Source of the DNA: Fimbriiglobus sp.
GTDB lineage: Bacteria > Planctomycetota > Planctomycetia > Gemmatales > Gemmataceae
DNA: 43,397 nt
Reading direction: 5' to 3'
NCBI GenBank assembly: GCA_025351325.1
Contig: JANXWE010000115.1
Coordinates: forward strand, 1-43,397
Position 1 is the stretch's first letter; each line of letters begins with the position of its first letter. The translations under genes and the position numbers were made by a program. This document shows positions 1 to 8,074 of the stretch, one piece after another. A model generated the notes under the pieces. The model did not search any database and was not told the DNA's origin. It saw nothing but the letters and a program-made list of their open reading frames with translations.

Positions 1-1370
1 GCCACGCACGCCACGAGGCCGGCGAAGCGGTAGTAGTAGACCATGAATATTAGTACAGCGGCGAACGATGCGAAGACCGAGATCAGTCCCTTGCGGATGG
101 TCGATTCACCGAGAGTCGCCCCGACGGTGTTCTCACTGACCGGGTCGGGCTTGAGTTCCGCATTCAAGTTGCCCGACCGCAGGATGTTGACGAGTTGGTT
201 GACGGCTTTTTGGGTGAAGCTGCCACCGCTGATGATTCCTGAGCCGTTAAGGACAGTACTCAGCATTGGCGCAGAAACGATTTTGTCGTCCATAATGACT
301 GCAAGACTGCGAACATTGCCATCAGTCGGCTTGTTTCGCTCGGTCAGATCGCGAAACATTTTCGACCCGGTGGGCGTTTCAAAAGTGAATCCGACAGCGG
401 GTTTGGTCTCTTTGTCCTGCTCAGATCTGGCCGAAATGCGGACATCTCCGATGACGCGGACGTTGTCCGCTGTCGAAACGCGTGTCAACAAAAAGTATTC
501 GACATCCTTGTCCGAATCTTCCTTTGTTGTTGCAATCTTGGAATAGACTCTGCTGTAAAATATGTAGGTCACCATTTTACCAGGGTGATCACCACCAGCG
601 GGGCTGACGTGTAGATAAGTCTTGTTTCGTGTCTTTTTCAACTCGGGGTAGAGCCAAATAGGGTCGCCCCCCAGACTGGACTTTTTTGGAGGGCTTTTTT
701 CAGCAAACTCGTTGCTCAGCCCCAACCCGATTCTTTCTTCTTTACCCAACTCCACCCACTCGTAGCGGGCATCAACTTCATCCCCCGCCGCTTTGACCTT
801 GTACGTGGATGGTGGCGAAAGTGGTGTTTTGCCGGATTTTGCACGCTCCATCAGTGACGTGTCTCCAGCCGGAGCACTATCGATCATCCGTCTTGCTTCT
901 TCAATTCCTTCACGATCGTCACCCATGTTCGCCAGAATGCGGAATTCGAGCACGCCGGTCTGTTTGACTTGGTTGCGTACATCCTGCACAAATTCTTCGT
1001 TCGGCGCTTCTTTATTGCCCCCGGTGCTACCCGCGAACGGCAAGATGATTTCGACGCGGCTGTTGCCGATGGGCCGCACGACGACGTTCTTCAGGTCGGT
1101 CGGGTCGATCCGTTTCTTGAGCTTCTCGGCGAGTTGTTTGATGTCGTCGCCGGTGAGTTCGCGGGCGCCTTCGCCGCGCGCTATCGATTTGTCGTCCATC
1201 CGCTCGCGGTCGACTTCGTAGATGAGGATGGTTCCGCCGGCCAGGTCGATCCCCCGGCGGAAGCCGATCTGTCCGTTCGACTCCTTCCAGAAGGCGTAGC
1301 CCGCGAAAATGGCGGCGATGATCGTCGGCACGAGGCAGAGAATCAGGCGAGTCGTGAATTTCGGTCGCAT
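1..1370 (-). CDS. secD: Protein translocase subunit SecD, N-terminal part (runs off the window)
   Basis: SecD is the membrane partner of SecYEG that uses the proton gradient to help pull secreted proteins across the inner membrane. The frame is open from the ATG at 1370 to the window edge (456 codons, no stop), so the C-terminal membrane bundle and any fused SecF lie outside. The visible part has a first membrane segment at about residues 8-27, then GIDLAGGTILIYEV, which corresponds to the SecD 'GLDLxGG' signature, then a large periplasmic region with AVIMDDKIVSAPMLSTV and the turn ISGGSFTQKAVNQLVNILRSG, both typical of SecD. A second membrane segment starts near residue 430. The insert between about residues 150 and 300 is long and charged. 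It lies 58 bp downstream of yajC and is probably co-transcribed with it and tgt. Confidence 0.95.
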   Translation of the reverse strand, partial: MRPKFTTRLILCLVPTIIAAIFAGYAFWKESNGQIGFRRGIDLAGGTILIYEVDRERMDDKSIARGEGARELTGDDIKQLAEKLKKRIDPTDLKNVVVRPIGNSRVEIILPFAGSTGGNKEAPNEEFVQDVRNQVKQTGVLEFRILANMGDDREGIEEARRMIDSAPAGDTSLMERAKSGKTPLSPPSTYKVKAAGDEVDARYEWVELGKEERIGLGLSNEFAEKSPPKKSSLGGDPIWLYPELKKTRNKTYLHVSPAGGDHPGKMVTYIFYSRVYSKIATTKEDSDKDVEYFLLTRVSTADNVRVIGDVRISARSEQDKETKPAVGFTFETPTGSKMFRDLTERNKPTDGNVRSLAVIMDDKIVSAPMLSTVLNGSGIISGGSFTQKAVNQLVNILRSGNLNAELKPDPVSENTVGATLGESTIRKGLISVFASFAAVLIFMVYYYRFAGLVACV

Positions 1371-1428
1371 GGAATACTCGGAATAACGCCGGCGGCACTG
1401 CCCCAGCTCGAATGGGTGGAGACGTCGA

Positions 1429-1782
1429 CTAGCTCTTGATTTCCGGGGTTTCTTCGGACACCACGCGGGTGATGGTGCTCTTCAACACGCACAGTTTGGT
1501 CTCTTCGGTGCGGATGACCACTTCGTCGCCGCTGTCCTTGATTTTCACAATCGAACCGACGATCCCCGACGACGTGATGATCTTCGCACCGGGTTTCAGG
1601 TTGTCCATCATCTTCTTGGCTTCGCGCTTCGCGCGGCGCTGAGCCGGCAACATCACCACCAAGAAGAACAGGCCGAAGATGGCGATCATGAACAGCGGGT
1701 TGGCCCAAAACGGAGCCCCGGCCCCATCTTTGGCCGCAGCGGCGGGAGCGGGATCTTCGGCGATCAAGGCGGTGAACGTCAC
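1429..1782 (-). CDS. yajC: Preprotein translocase accessory subunit YajC
   Basis: YajC is a small single-span inner-membrane protein that binds the SecDF complex. The 117-residue product has an Ala/Pro-rich N-terminus, one membrane segment at about residues 25-47 (NPLFMIAIFGLFFLVVMLP), the basic stretch QRRAKREAKKMMDNLKPGAKI, and the YajC beta domain with IITSSGIVGSIVKI followed by VVIRTEETKLCVLKSTITRVV. Length and domain order match the family. It sits between tgt and secD, the arrangement seen in many bacteria. The upstream gap of about 160 bp contains a palindromic repeat, so it may have its own promoter or depend on read-through from tgt. Confidence 0.95.
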   Translation of the reverse strand: MTFTALIAEDPAPAAAAKDGAGAPFWANPLFMIAIFGLFFLVVMLPAQRRAKREAKKMMDNLKPGAKIITSSGIVGSIVKIKDSGDEVVIRTEETKLCVLKSTITRVVSEETPEIKS

Positions 1783-1869
1783 GGAATTTCCTGTGCTGGC
1801 ACTGGGGAGTAAGCAATCGTCAAAATCGGAACGCGCATCTTAGTTGTGTGCTTCCCGCGCGGCAAGGTA

Positions 1870-1955
1870 GTTAGCCGCGAGGCGTCCGGCTAACTCTAAC
1901 TCCACCCGCGGCCCGCACGCGCTCGGCGGACGCCTCGCGGCTAACTCCACCCGCG
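1870..1955. repeat. Composite palindromic repeat at the 3' end of tgt
   Basis: A 19-bp sequence at 1870-1888 (starts GTTAGCCGCG) is repeated as a perfect inverted copy at 1927-1945. A 15-bp direct repeat, CTAACTCCACCCGCG, is found at 1896-1910 and again at 1941-1955. The second direct copy overlaps the last codons and stop codon of tgt, so the tgt C-terminus (RGWS and stop) is encoded by repeat sequence. It could act as a terminator or REP-like element between tgt and yajC. Confidence 0.75.
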
Positions 1956-3035
1956 CGTTTGTGTTTCAGTGAACTCACGGAACCGCCCCGCCAGAATCGC
2001 CGTCCGTGCCTCGCGCATGAGGCGCAGGTAATAGGCAAGGTTGTGCAGGCTCAGTAGCGTCGGCCCGAGCATCTCTTCGGCGTTGAACAGATGGTGCAGG
2101 TACGCCCGGCTGTAGTTCCGGCAGCAGTCGCAATCGCAACCGGACATCAGCGGCGCCGGATCTCGCTTGTGCTTGGCGTTCCGCAGTTTGACCGGCCCCG
2201 TATCGGTGAACGCCAAGGCGTTGCGGCCACTGCGCGTCGGCATGACGCAATCGAACATGTCGATGCCGGCGGCCACGGCGATGAGTAAATCTTGCGGCCG
2301 ACCGACCCCCATGAGGTAGCGTGGCTTTGTCGCCGGTAGCAGGGCCGCACAAGCGGGCAGAGCGGCGTGCATCTCCTCGGGTTTTTCACCGACGCTGAAC
2401 CCACCGAGCGCATAACCGGGGAAATCCATCGGAATCAGGGCCGCTGCTGATTCGGCCCGCAGTTCCAAGTTCAATCCACCTTGGACAATGGCAAACTGGG
2501 CCTGGGTCGGATGGGTATGGTGCGCCCGGCAGCGCTCCGCCCACAACGTGGTCCGCCGCAAGGCATTCCGCAGGACGTCCGGTGGGGCATCGGCCGGGGG
2601 GCACTCGTCGAGTACCATGGCGATGTCGCTGCCGAGATTCTGTTGAATGTCCACCGCCTTTTCGGGCGTCAGTTCCAGCAATCGGCCATCCAGGTGCGAC
2701 CGAAACTCGGCCCCGTGATCGGTGATCTTGCGCTTCTCGGCGAGGCTGAAAACCTGGAAACCGCCCGAGTCGGTGAGGATCGGGTGCGGCCAATTCATGA
2801 AGTGGTGCAGCCCGCCGAGATCGCGGATGAGTTCGTCTCCGGGTCGCAACGTCAGGTGGTAGGTGTTGCCGAGAATGATCTGCGCCCCGACGCCCCGCAC
2901 CATTTCCGGCGTCAACCCTTTCACCGTCGCTTGGGTACCGACGGGCATGAAGATCGGCGTCTCGACGGTGCCGTGGGCCGTGGTGATCGCCCCGGCGCGG
3001 GCGGCGCCGTCGGTGGCGTGGAGATTGAAATTCAT
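1941..3035 (-). CDS. tgt: Queuine/preQ1 tRNA-guanine transglycosylase
   Basis: Tgt exchanges guanine for preQ1 at wobble position 34 of tRNAs with GUN anticodons, a step in queuosine synthesis. The start chosen is the ATG at 3035 (364 residues, normal for bacterial Tgt). The frame stays open further upstream to 3308 but that extension has no family similarity and runs into hicA on the other strand. Diagnostic features are LTDSGGFQVFSL with the active-site Asp at about 89, the EKAVDIQQNLGSDIAMVLDEC block, GGFSVGE, and the zinc site C300-x-C302-x2-C305 with His331. The last few residues come from a palindromic repeat. It is the first gene of the tgt-yajC-secD cluster and is divergent from hicA, with about 100 bp between starts. 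Confidence 0.95.
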   Translation of the reverse strand: MNFNLHATDGAARAGAITTAHGTVETPIFMPVGTQATVKGLTPEMVRGVGAQIILGNTYHLTLRPGDELIRDLGGLHHFMNWPHPILTDSGGFQVFSLAEKRKITDHGAEFRSHLDGRLLELTPEKAVDIQQNLGSDIAMVLDECPPADAPPDVLRNALRRTTLWAERCRAHHTHPTQAQFAIVQGGLNLELRAESAAALIPMDFPGYALGGFSVGEKPEEMHAALPACAALLPATKPRYLMGVGRPQDLLIAVAAGIDMFDCVMPTRSGRNALAFTDTGPVKLRNAKHKRDPAPLMSGCDCDCCRNYSRAYLHHLFNAEEMLGPTLLSLHNLAYYLRLMREARTAILAGRFREFTETQTRGWS

Positions 3036-3137
3036 CGATTGAGACCACGTCCTCGGAAGTGGGTGATTGTAGTCGGCATCGGCCGGCGCGTATTCGTGCG
3101 GCTTGACTTGGGAATCGAGAGATGCGACCGTAGTGGC

Positions 3138-3326
3138 ATGAAAGTACGCGAGGTCATTCGCCGCTTGAAAGACGACGGCTGGATACGGGTGAAATCCAAA
3201 AGTGGGCATCGGCAATTCAAACACCCTTCGAAGCCCGGGCGAGTTACAGTGTCGGGAAGTATGAGCGATACAATGCCACCGGGTACTTTGCGAAGCGTTT
3301 TCAAGCAAGCCGGATGGGTTCTCTGA
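3138..3326 (+). CDS. hicA: HicA-type mRNA interferase toxin
   Basis: HicA toxins are small double-stranded-RNA-binding-fold proteins that cleave mRNA and are neutralised by HicB. The 62-residue product begins MKVREVIRRLKDDGW, has the HicA core KSKSGHRQFKHP with the catalytic His at position 24, then GRVTVSGSMSDTMPPGTLRSVFKQAGW, the conserved 'K.G.L..IlkqaG' end. The start is the ATG at 3138. An in-frame extension exists upstream but it overlaps tgt and has no similarity to the family. hicB begins 13 bp downstream, which gives the standard toxin-first operon. No strong ribosome binding site is seen for hicA. A promoter should lie in the 100 bp shared with tgt, but nothing there is close to consensus. 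Confidence 0.88.
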   Translation: MKVREVIRRLKDDGWIRVKSKSGHRQFKHPSKPGRVTVSGSMSDTMPPGTLRSVFKQAGWVL

Positions 3327-3339
3327 ATCGAGGTCGAGA

Positions 3340-3555
3340 ATGAAACGCTATGCGATCGTGATCGAAGATGCCGGGACAAATCTGGCGGCTTACGTTCCGG
3401 ATCTGCCCGGTTGTGTTGCCACGGGTCGGAGTCTCGCAGAAGTAGAACGACGGATCCGTGAAGCGATTGTTTTGCATATTGAAGGCATGGTCGAGGACGG
3501 CCTGCCGATTCCGGAACCGTCGAGCCGTGTCGAATACGTCCAAATCGGCGCGTGA
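3340..3555 (+). CDS. hicB: HicB-type antitoxin, short form
   Basis: The 71-residue product matches the partial RNase H-like fold of HicB: MKRYAIVIEDAGTNLAAYVPDLPGC, followed by VATGRSLAEVERRIREAIVLHIEGMVEDGLPIPEP. This is the domain that plugs the HicA active site. It lacks the C-terminal ribbon-helix-helix or helix-turn-helix extension that longer HicB proteins use to bind their own operator, so autoregulation by DNA binding is uncertain. The start follows a GAGG sequence in the 13-bp gap after hicA, consistent with coupled translation. It converges with threonine synthase, whose stop codon lies 3 bp beyond the hicB stop. Confidence 0.88.
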   Translation: MKRYAIVIEDAGTNLAAYVPDLPGCVATGRSLAEVERRIREAIVLHIEGMVEDGLPIPEPSSRVEYVQIGA

Positions 3556-3558
3556 AAT

Positions 3559-4779
3559 TCACCCGGCAATTCGCCCCCAATCCAAATGATCCTTGTCCAG
3601 CAGGGGCAGTTCCACCGGCAACGCTTCCAGATATTTCGTAGCGGCACCGGTGTTGAACACCACGATTTCCTCGTTGTGCTGCACATCTCCGCTTGCCAGC
3701 AATTGTTCCAGTACGTCGAAGCAGACCGCTGTTTCCGGGCAGATGCTGATCCCCTCGGCGGTACTCGCCCGCACCATCCACGGGGCAATCTTCGCTTCGG
3801 AGCCGGCCAGCGCTTTGCCGCCGCTGGCGCGAATCGAATCCAGGATCATGAAGTCGCCCACGGCCACGGGCACCCGCAAGCCACTGGCGATTGTCCGGGC
3901 ATTTGGGAACAGTTCGGCGTGCCGTTCGCCGTTGTTGAAGGCCGTGACAATCGGGGCGCAACCTTCGGCTTGGCACGAATAGAACCGGGGCAGTGGCCGA
4001 CGTTCGATCCAGCCGAGTTCCATCAGTTCGTGGAACGCTTTCGCCATGCCGATGAGTCCGGTCCCGCCGCCAGTCGGGTAAAGAATCACATCGGGCAGCC
4101 GCCAGCCGAGTTGCTCTGCGACTTCCAGCCCCATCGTCTTCTTTCCTTCGATGCGGTATGGCTCTTTTAACGTGCTCAGGTCGAACCACCCCATCCGTTC
4201 AGCACCATCCTTGACGATCTTCCCGCAGTCGTTGATCAGGCCGTTCACGCGGAACGCTTTCGCCCCGTACAAGTGGGGTTCGAACTGGTTGACCACCGGC
4301 GTATCGGTCGGCATGAACACGTAGCATTCCATACCGGCGCGGGCGGCATACGCGGCTGCGGCACCGCCGGCATTTCCCGCCGTCGGCAAGGCGACCCGCT
4401 TCACGCCGAGCCACTTCGCCATGCTGATCGCGGCCGTCATCCCGCGGCTTTTGAACGCTCCAGTTGGTAGTTGACTTTCGTCCTTCACCCACAACTTCGA
4501 CAGCCCGAGTTGGCCTCCGAGACGCGGGCAATTCAGCAGGGGCGTCATTCCTTCGCCGAGGGTCACCGGTTCGACATTGAACGGCAGCGGCAGCAATTCC
4601 CGGTAGCGCCACAGGCTCGGTGGCCGTGCTGCAATCATGGTCGGGGTCACGAGTCGCCGGACGGCGTCGAGGTCGTAGCGCACCCAGATCGGCCGGCCGG
4701 CGTGCAAACCGTGGAGCTGACCGGCGGGCAAACGGGTGCCGTCGATGGCCCCTTCCAAGTGGGTGACAGTGCTATTCAT
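3559..4779 (-). CDS. thrC: Threonine synthase
   Basis: ThrC is a PLP enzyme that converts O-phosphohomoserine to threonine. With the start at 4779 the product is 406 residues, the usual length. The frame is open upstream to 4932, but that part overlaps the divergent siroheme gene and looks non-coding. The PLP lysine is in LPTGAFKSRGM (Lys110). Other family blocks are LGEGMTPLLNCPRLG, ALPTAGNAGGAAAAYAARAG, YPTGGGTGLIGMAKAF (phosphate-binding glycine loop) and FNTGAATKYLEALP near the end. The start codon is only 13-40 bp from the divergent gene, so at least one promoter must lie inside the neighbouring reading frame. Confidence 0.95.
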   Translation of the reverse strand: MNSTVTHLEGAIDGTRLPAGQLHGLHAGRPIWVRYDLDAVRRLVTPTMIAARPPSLWRYRELLPLPFNVEPVTLGEGMTPLLNCPRLGGQLGLSKLWVKDESQLPTGAFKSRGMTAAISMAKWLGVKRVALPTAGNAGGAAAAYAARAGMECYVFMPTDTPVVNQFEPHLYGAKAFRVNGLINDCGKIVKDGAERMGWFDLSTLKEPYRIEGKKTMGLEVAEQLGWRLPDVILYPTGGGTGLIGMAKAFHELMELGWIERRPLPRFYSCQAEGCAPIVTAFNNGERHAELFPNARTIASGLRVPVAVGDFMILDSIRASGGKALAGSEAKIAPWMVRASTAEGISICPETAVCFDVLEQLLASGDVQHNEEIVVFNTGAATKYLEALPVELPLLDKDHLDWGRIAG

Positions 4780-4819
4780 ATCGTGAAAGTGTATGAAGCC
4801 GCCTTCGGAGTTGAACCGC

Positions 4820-5431
4820 ATGTTCCCGGTGATGCTGAACTTGCGCGGATTGCGCGTGTTGGTCGTCGGTGCCGGCCCAGTGGGGTTGCGGAAAGCGAAG
4901 CTCGCGACGGATGCCGGGGCGGTCGTGACCATCGTCGACCCCTATTCACTGCCGGGCAGTGGAGTCATTCGCGAATCATTTGCACCGCATCATCTCGACG
5001 GATCTCAGCTCGTCTTTGCCTGCGCCACCGCAGACGTAAACGCTGCTGTTGTGGAAGTTTGCCGCGAGCGGGGCATCTGGGTCTGCGATGCCATCGTACC
5101 GGAACGTGGTACGCTTGTACTGCCTGCCGTGGTGCGACGCGGCGAGTTGCAGATTGCCGTTTCCACGGGTGGTGCGTCGCCGGCACTCGCACGCCAACTG
5201 CGGTTGCAACTCGAAACGATCTTCGACGACGCCTACGGCGACTGGGTGCGTGTGCTGGGAGATATTCGGGGGGTCGTGTTGGCGTCCGTTGCCGACATCA
5301 ATTTGCGGAAGCAAATATTCGAGGAATTCAGCCGGCCGGAGTGGTTGGAGCAGATTCGAACCGGGGGGGTCGAAGAAGCGAATCGGGCGATGGTGGCTCG
5401 TGTCAACGAGGTGCGAACTGAAAATATCTGA
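4820..5431 (+). CDS. Precorrin-2 dehydrogenase (siroheme pathway, SirC/CysG N-terminal type)
   Basis: This enzyme oxidises precorrin-2 to sirohydrochlorin with NAD, and some relatives also insert iron to give siroheme. The product (203 residues from the ATG at 4820, or 212 from the ATG at 4793) begins FPVMLNLRGLRVLVVGAG, the hallmark of this family, with the nucleotide-binding GAGPVG at residues 17-22. It continues with LVFACATADVNAAVVEVCRERGIWVCDA, VRRGELQIAVSTGGASPALARQLR and the C-terminal helical dimerisation region. The CysG methyltransferase domain is absent, and that activity is supplied by the cobA gene at 38746. Its product would feed siroheme to NirB (39549). It is divergent from thrC. 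Which start is used cannot be settled from sequence alone. Confidence 0.9.
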   Translation: MFPVMLNLRGLRVLVVGAGPVGLRKAKLATDAGAVVTIVDPYSLPGSGVIRESFAPHHLDGSQLVFACATADVNAAVVEVCRERGIWVCDAIVPERGTLVLPAVVRRGELQIAVSTGGASPALARQLRLQLETIFDDAYGDWVRVLGDIRGVVLASVADINLRKQIFEEFSRPEWLEQIRTGGVEEANRAMVARVNEVRTENI

Positions 5432-5450
5432 ACAAATTTACCGGAATCAT

Positions 5451-5530
5451 TTGACAGCCCGTCTGCTGGAGCTTATATACCACCGTACACTTGAACGCAC
5501 ATTCATATTCCCGTGAGGATTCCACCATGA
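5451..5530 (+). promoter_or_regulatory. Near-consensus sigma-70 promoter with a ribosome binding site, no clear gene downstream
   Basis: TTGACA at 5451-5456, a spacer of exactly 17 bp, then TATATA at 5474-5479. Downstream, GAGGA at 5515-5519 is followed after 7 bp by ATG at 5527. The reading frame from 5527 has only about 21 codons (MIATIKKCDLFPLANRLTPR) before it enters the antisense strand of the PfkB-family gene, where its composition becomes Arg/His-rich and shadow-like. The signal therefore looks like the 5' end of a lost gene, or the promoter of a leader peptide or antisense RNA. Confidence 0.6.
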
Positions 5531-5589
5531 TCGCCACCATCAAAAAGTGTGACTTATTCCCCTTGGCGAATAGGCTGACCCCGCGAAAT

Positions 5590-6585
5590 CTACGGAGTTT
5601 CTCGCACCGCGTTCCACCGCTGACGCACGGCTTCGGGTGTGGCGACTCCCGTCACGCCGATCTGCTGCACCGTGATCGACGCGATCAAATTTCCGAATGC
5701 GGCCGCGTCGTCGAGGGACGCCCCGGTGGCCATGGCACAGGCGATCGCCGCACTGCAACTGTCCCCAGCTCCGCACGGGTCGATGGGGCCTGGAACGGGG
5801 TACGCGGGAATCATGCGCGATTGCTGACCCGGTTCTGCCAGCACCATTCCCGCTTCGCTCCGGGTCAGAAACACGGGGCCATTCACCAAGTTGGCCAGCG
5901 CGGACGCATCCGGCGCCCAGCGCTCCGCTTCGGCCAGATTCGGTTTCACGCAGACGTTGCGAAATCGCCCGATCTGCTCGCGGCTGTCAGCGAGTACGAA
6001 CAACTTCGACAGATCGATACCATAGCCGATGAAGTTCCGGATGAACTCGGTGATCACGCCGCAGTCCGGTTCGCTCACTTGATCGAGCACCAGCAGCGCG
6101 TCGAACTTCGGGCACATCTCGGCGACGTGATCGGCGATACGCTTTTGCAAAGGTAGCGGTGTCGGCGTGCGATTTTTGATATCGAGTCGGTTCAACTCGC
6201 GGACGTCATTGCCCGTGTGCAGCATCGGCTTCGTGTACGTCGGCGTGCGGCGGTCGGGATCCCGAATCACAAAGGAACTGTCGACCGTCGGCAATTTCGC
6301 CAGGGCCTGCATCAGCTCGTAGCCTTCGCCGTCATCGCCGATGATGGAAATGGGCACGATCCGACCGACGCCGAGCGCCGCGAGGTTGTTCACGACGGTG
6401 CCGAGGGCACCGGGGTACGAACGCACGCCGACCACTTGGTACGCGGTCAGTCCCGTTTCGACGGACAGTTCGTTGCAGCCCGCGTCGATGTCGAGGTAGC
6501 GATCCAGAAACAGATCCCCGACGAGACCAATGGTCTTGCCGGGAAGTTGCGACAGAATGTGTTCGATGAGTGTGGCGGTGAGCAT
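5590..6585 (-). CDS. PfkB-family carbohydrate kinase, RfaE/HldE-like
   Basis: A 331-residue ribokinase-fold sugar kinase. The beginning (GKTIGLVGDLFLDRYLDID) resembles the kinase domain of RfaE/HldE, the heptose-7-phosphate kinase, whose typical start is 'vlVvGD..lDrY..g'. Further support comes from PGALGTVVNNLAALGVG (substrate site), the DRRTPTYTKPM segment, and the ATP/anion-hole motif GAGDS at 272-276 with the catalytic base Asp275. The exact sugar cannot be assigned. There is no nucleotidyltransferase domain and no lipopolysaccharide genes are nearby. It is a single gene 27 bp downstream of the secreted-protein gene on the same strand and may be co-transcribed with it. Confidence 0.82.
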   Translation of the reverse strand: MLTATLIEHILSQLPGKTIGLVGDLFLDRYLDIDAGCNELSVETGLTAYQVVGVRSYPGALGTVVNNLAALGVGRIVPISIIGDDGEGYELMQALAKLPTVDSSFVIRDPDRRTPTYTKPMLHTGNDVRELNRLDIKNRTPTPLPLQKRIADHVAEMCPKFDALLVLDQVSEPDCGVITEFIRNFIGYGIDLSKLFVLADSREQIGRFRNVCVKPNLAEAERWAPDASALANLVNGPVFLTRSEAGMVLAEPGQQSRMIPAYPVPGPIDPCGAGDSCSAAIACAMATGASLDDAAAFGNLIASITVQQIGVTGVATPEAVRQRWNAVRETP

Positions 6586-6612
6586 GAAGGGCCGTCGGCG
6601 CGAGTGGCGGGT

Positions 6613-8019
6613 TCATTTCTTGATACGCAAAGTCACCTCGTACTTCTGGCCGGGTTGGTTCTTCAACTCCGGAGCGGTCAGGGTGAAGCCACTGTCACCG
6701 GCGGTGTAGATGAACGGTTTGTCCGTCGATGGGTCGTTCGGCACGGGGACTTTTTTGATGTCCGCCAGCTCCTTTGGCAGTTGCGTGGTGAGGGCGGTGT
6801 GGATGCGGATCGCTTCGACCGTTCGCAGAAGTGCGATCCGACGCTCGGTGCGGGCCATGCTGTAATAGACTTTCTCCATTGCCGGCAGGATGTTCAAAAA
6901 GACTTGGGTGATGGGGTCTCCCTTCGTGTCGGCCTTCAATTTTTTGACGCGATCGCTCACCTTCTTGACGCCGACGGTGGCGTCCGGGCCGCCGAGCAGG
7001 AACCATTTGCGATAATCGTCGGCGACGTCGCGGTAACGCTCGAAGCTGTTCAGGAAGACCACTTGGACGGACGGTATCGCGGCGACTTCATCTTGGTTGC
7101 GGCCGCGTGCGAACAGCTCTTTGCGGGCCTCCTCTTGGTGCGTTTCCGCCCGGGCGATCAGTTCGAGTCGGATGCCGATGTCCGCCAACCCGGGAGCGAT
7201 CGGTTCCCCCCGGAAGCTCTTCATCGCCGCCACAGTTAATTCCAGTGCCCGTTCGGGTGCCACCGGGCCTTTTCGCAACTCCACCAGACCGGGGAAAAAG
7301 CTTTCGTTGAGCTGATCTTCGCCGTCGAGACCGGGTCGAGGATCGAGGAACGGCTTCGGCAAGGTACTGAGTGCCCAGTACAGATTCGGGGCATCGGGTT
7401 GCTCGAGAAACGTATTGATGCAGCCCAAGAATATGTTATCGATGGCGATCCTGACGAGCATGAAGATCAGAGTGGGGGCATCGCCGATGTGCCGGCCCAT
7501 TTGCAGCCCGGTTTGAATCGTTCGCAGGGCATCGTCGGTACGTTTCTCGGCGAGTTCAAGTTTAAAGCGGAGCGATAGCAATCGGGCGAAATAACGGAAC
7601 GACTGCACCTCGCCGAGTCGGTCGGCAATGGCTTCGTTGGGATTGGTCGGGGCACTCGTCCAATCGCACTGTTTGCAACGGGTGGCGTATTCCAACTCGC
7701 GGAACAGCGACTTGTACTTCTGCAGGTACTCCGCCACCTCCTTGGCCGGGAACTGGTCGATCTTCGCCTCTTCCCAGGCGAGCCACAGATTCGATTCCAG
7801 TAACAGCTTCGCCGGATCACGCTCTAGCGGTGGCTTGGCCGCGGCGGCTCTCAAATAGTGCAACATGGCGTTGCCCGGCACACGATCCCGGGCGCTCGGC
7901 AGCAACTCGTAACGCAGTGCGGGCCGGGTTTCTACCGCCGGATCGACGGTGAGTTTGACCGGTGGAAACTGGGCCTGCACGAACGCGGGCAACAGCAGCA
8001 AGATCAGGAATGCACGCAT
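6613..8019 (-). CDS. Secreted protein of unknown function
   Basis: The 468-residue product starts with a clear signal peptide (MRAFLILLLLPAFVQA, cleavage expected just before QFPP). The rest is mostly helical, with the alternating charged and hydrophobic pattern of TPR-like or other helical-repeat proteins. A CKQCDW pair at about residue 138 could form a disulfide or bind metal. The C-terminus (about 410-468) is beta-rich and contains PFIYTAGDSGFTLTAP, which resembles the short 'YxxxGxGFxLxSxG' ending of secreted planctomycete proteins. No catalytic motif is recognisable. It lies between the PfkB-family gene and the sigma-factor pair, all on the minus strand. A function in the cell envelope is only a guess from the signal peptide. 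Confidence 0.75.
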   Translation of the reverse strand: MRAFLILLLLPAFVQAQFPPVKLTVDPAVETRPALRYELLPSARDRVPGNAMLHYLRAAAAKPPLERDPAKLLLESNLWLAWEEAKIDQFPAKEVAEYLQKYKSLFRELEYATRCKQCDWTSAPTNPNEAIADRLGEVQSFRYFARLLSLRFKLELAEKRTDDALRTIQTGLQMGRHIGDAPTLIFMLVRIAIDNIFLGCINTFLEQPDAPNLYWALSTLPKPFLDPRPGLDGEDQLNESFFPGLVELRKGPVAPERALELTVAAMKSFRGEPIAPGLADIGIRLELIARAETHQEEARKELFARGRNQDEVAAIPSVQVVFLNSFERYRDVADDYRKWFLLGGPDATVGVKKVSDRVKKLKADTKGDPITQVFLNILPAMEKVYYSMARTERRIALLRTVEAIRIHTALTTQLPKELADIKKVPVPNDPSTDKPFIYTAGDSGFTLTAPELKNQPGQKYEVTLRIKK

Positions 8020-8074
8020 GGGAACCTAGAGGGGTTGAAGTTTGGATTCGAAATAAGAATTAGATTTCTGTGAA

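Noticed and set aside
3036-3308. N-terminal extension of tgt (91 codons)
   Set aside because: It overlaps hicA on the other strand, lacks similarity to Tgt, and the ATG at 3035 gives the normal Tgt start and length.
4780-4932. N-terminal extension of threonine synthase (51 codons)
   Set aside because: It is antisense to the well-conserved start of the precorrin-2 dehydrogenase.
5527-6156. Open frame behind the strong promoter at 5451
   Set aside because: Only the first 21 codons lie outside the PfkB-family gene. The rest is an Arg/His-rich antisense shadow, so it is reported as an orphan promoter, not as a gene.
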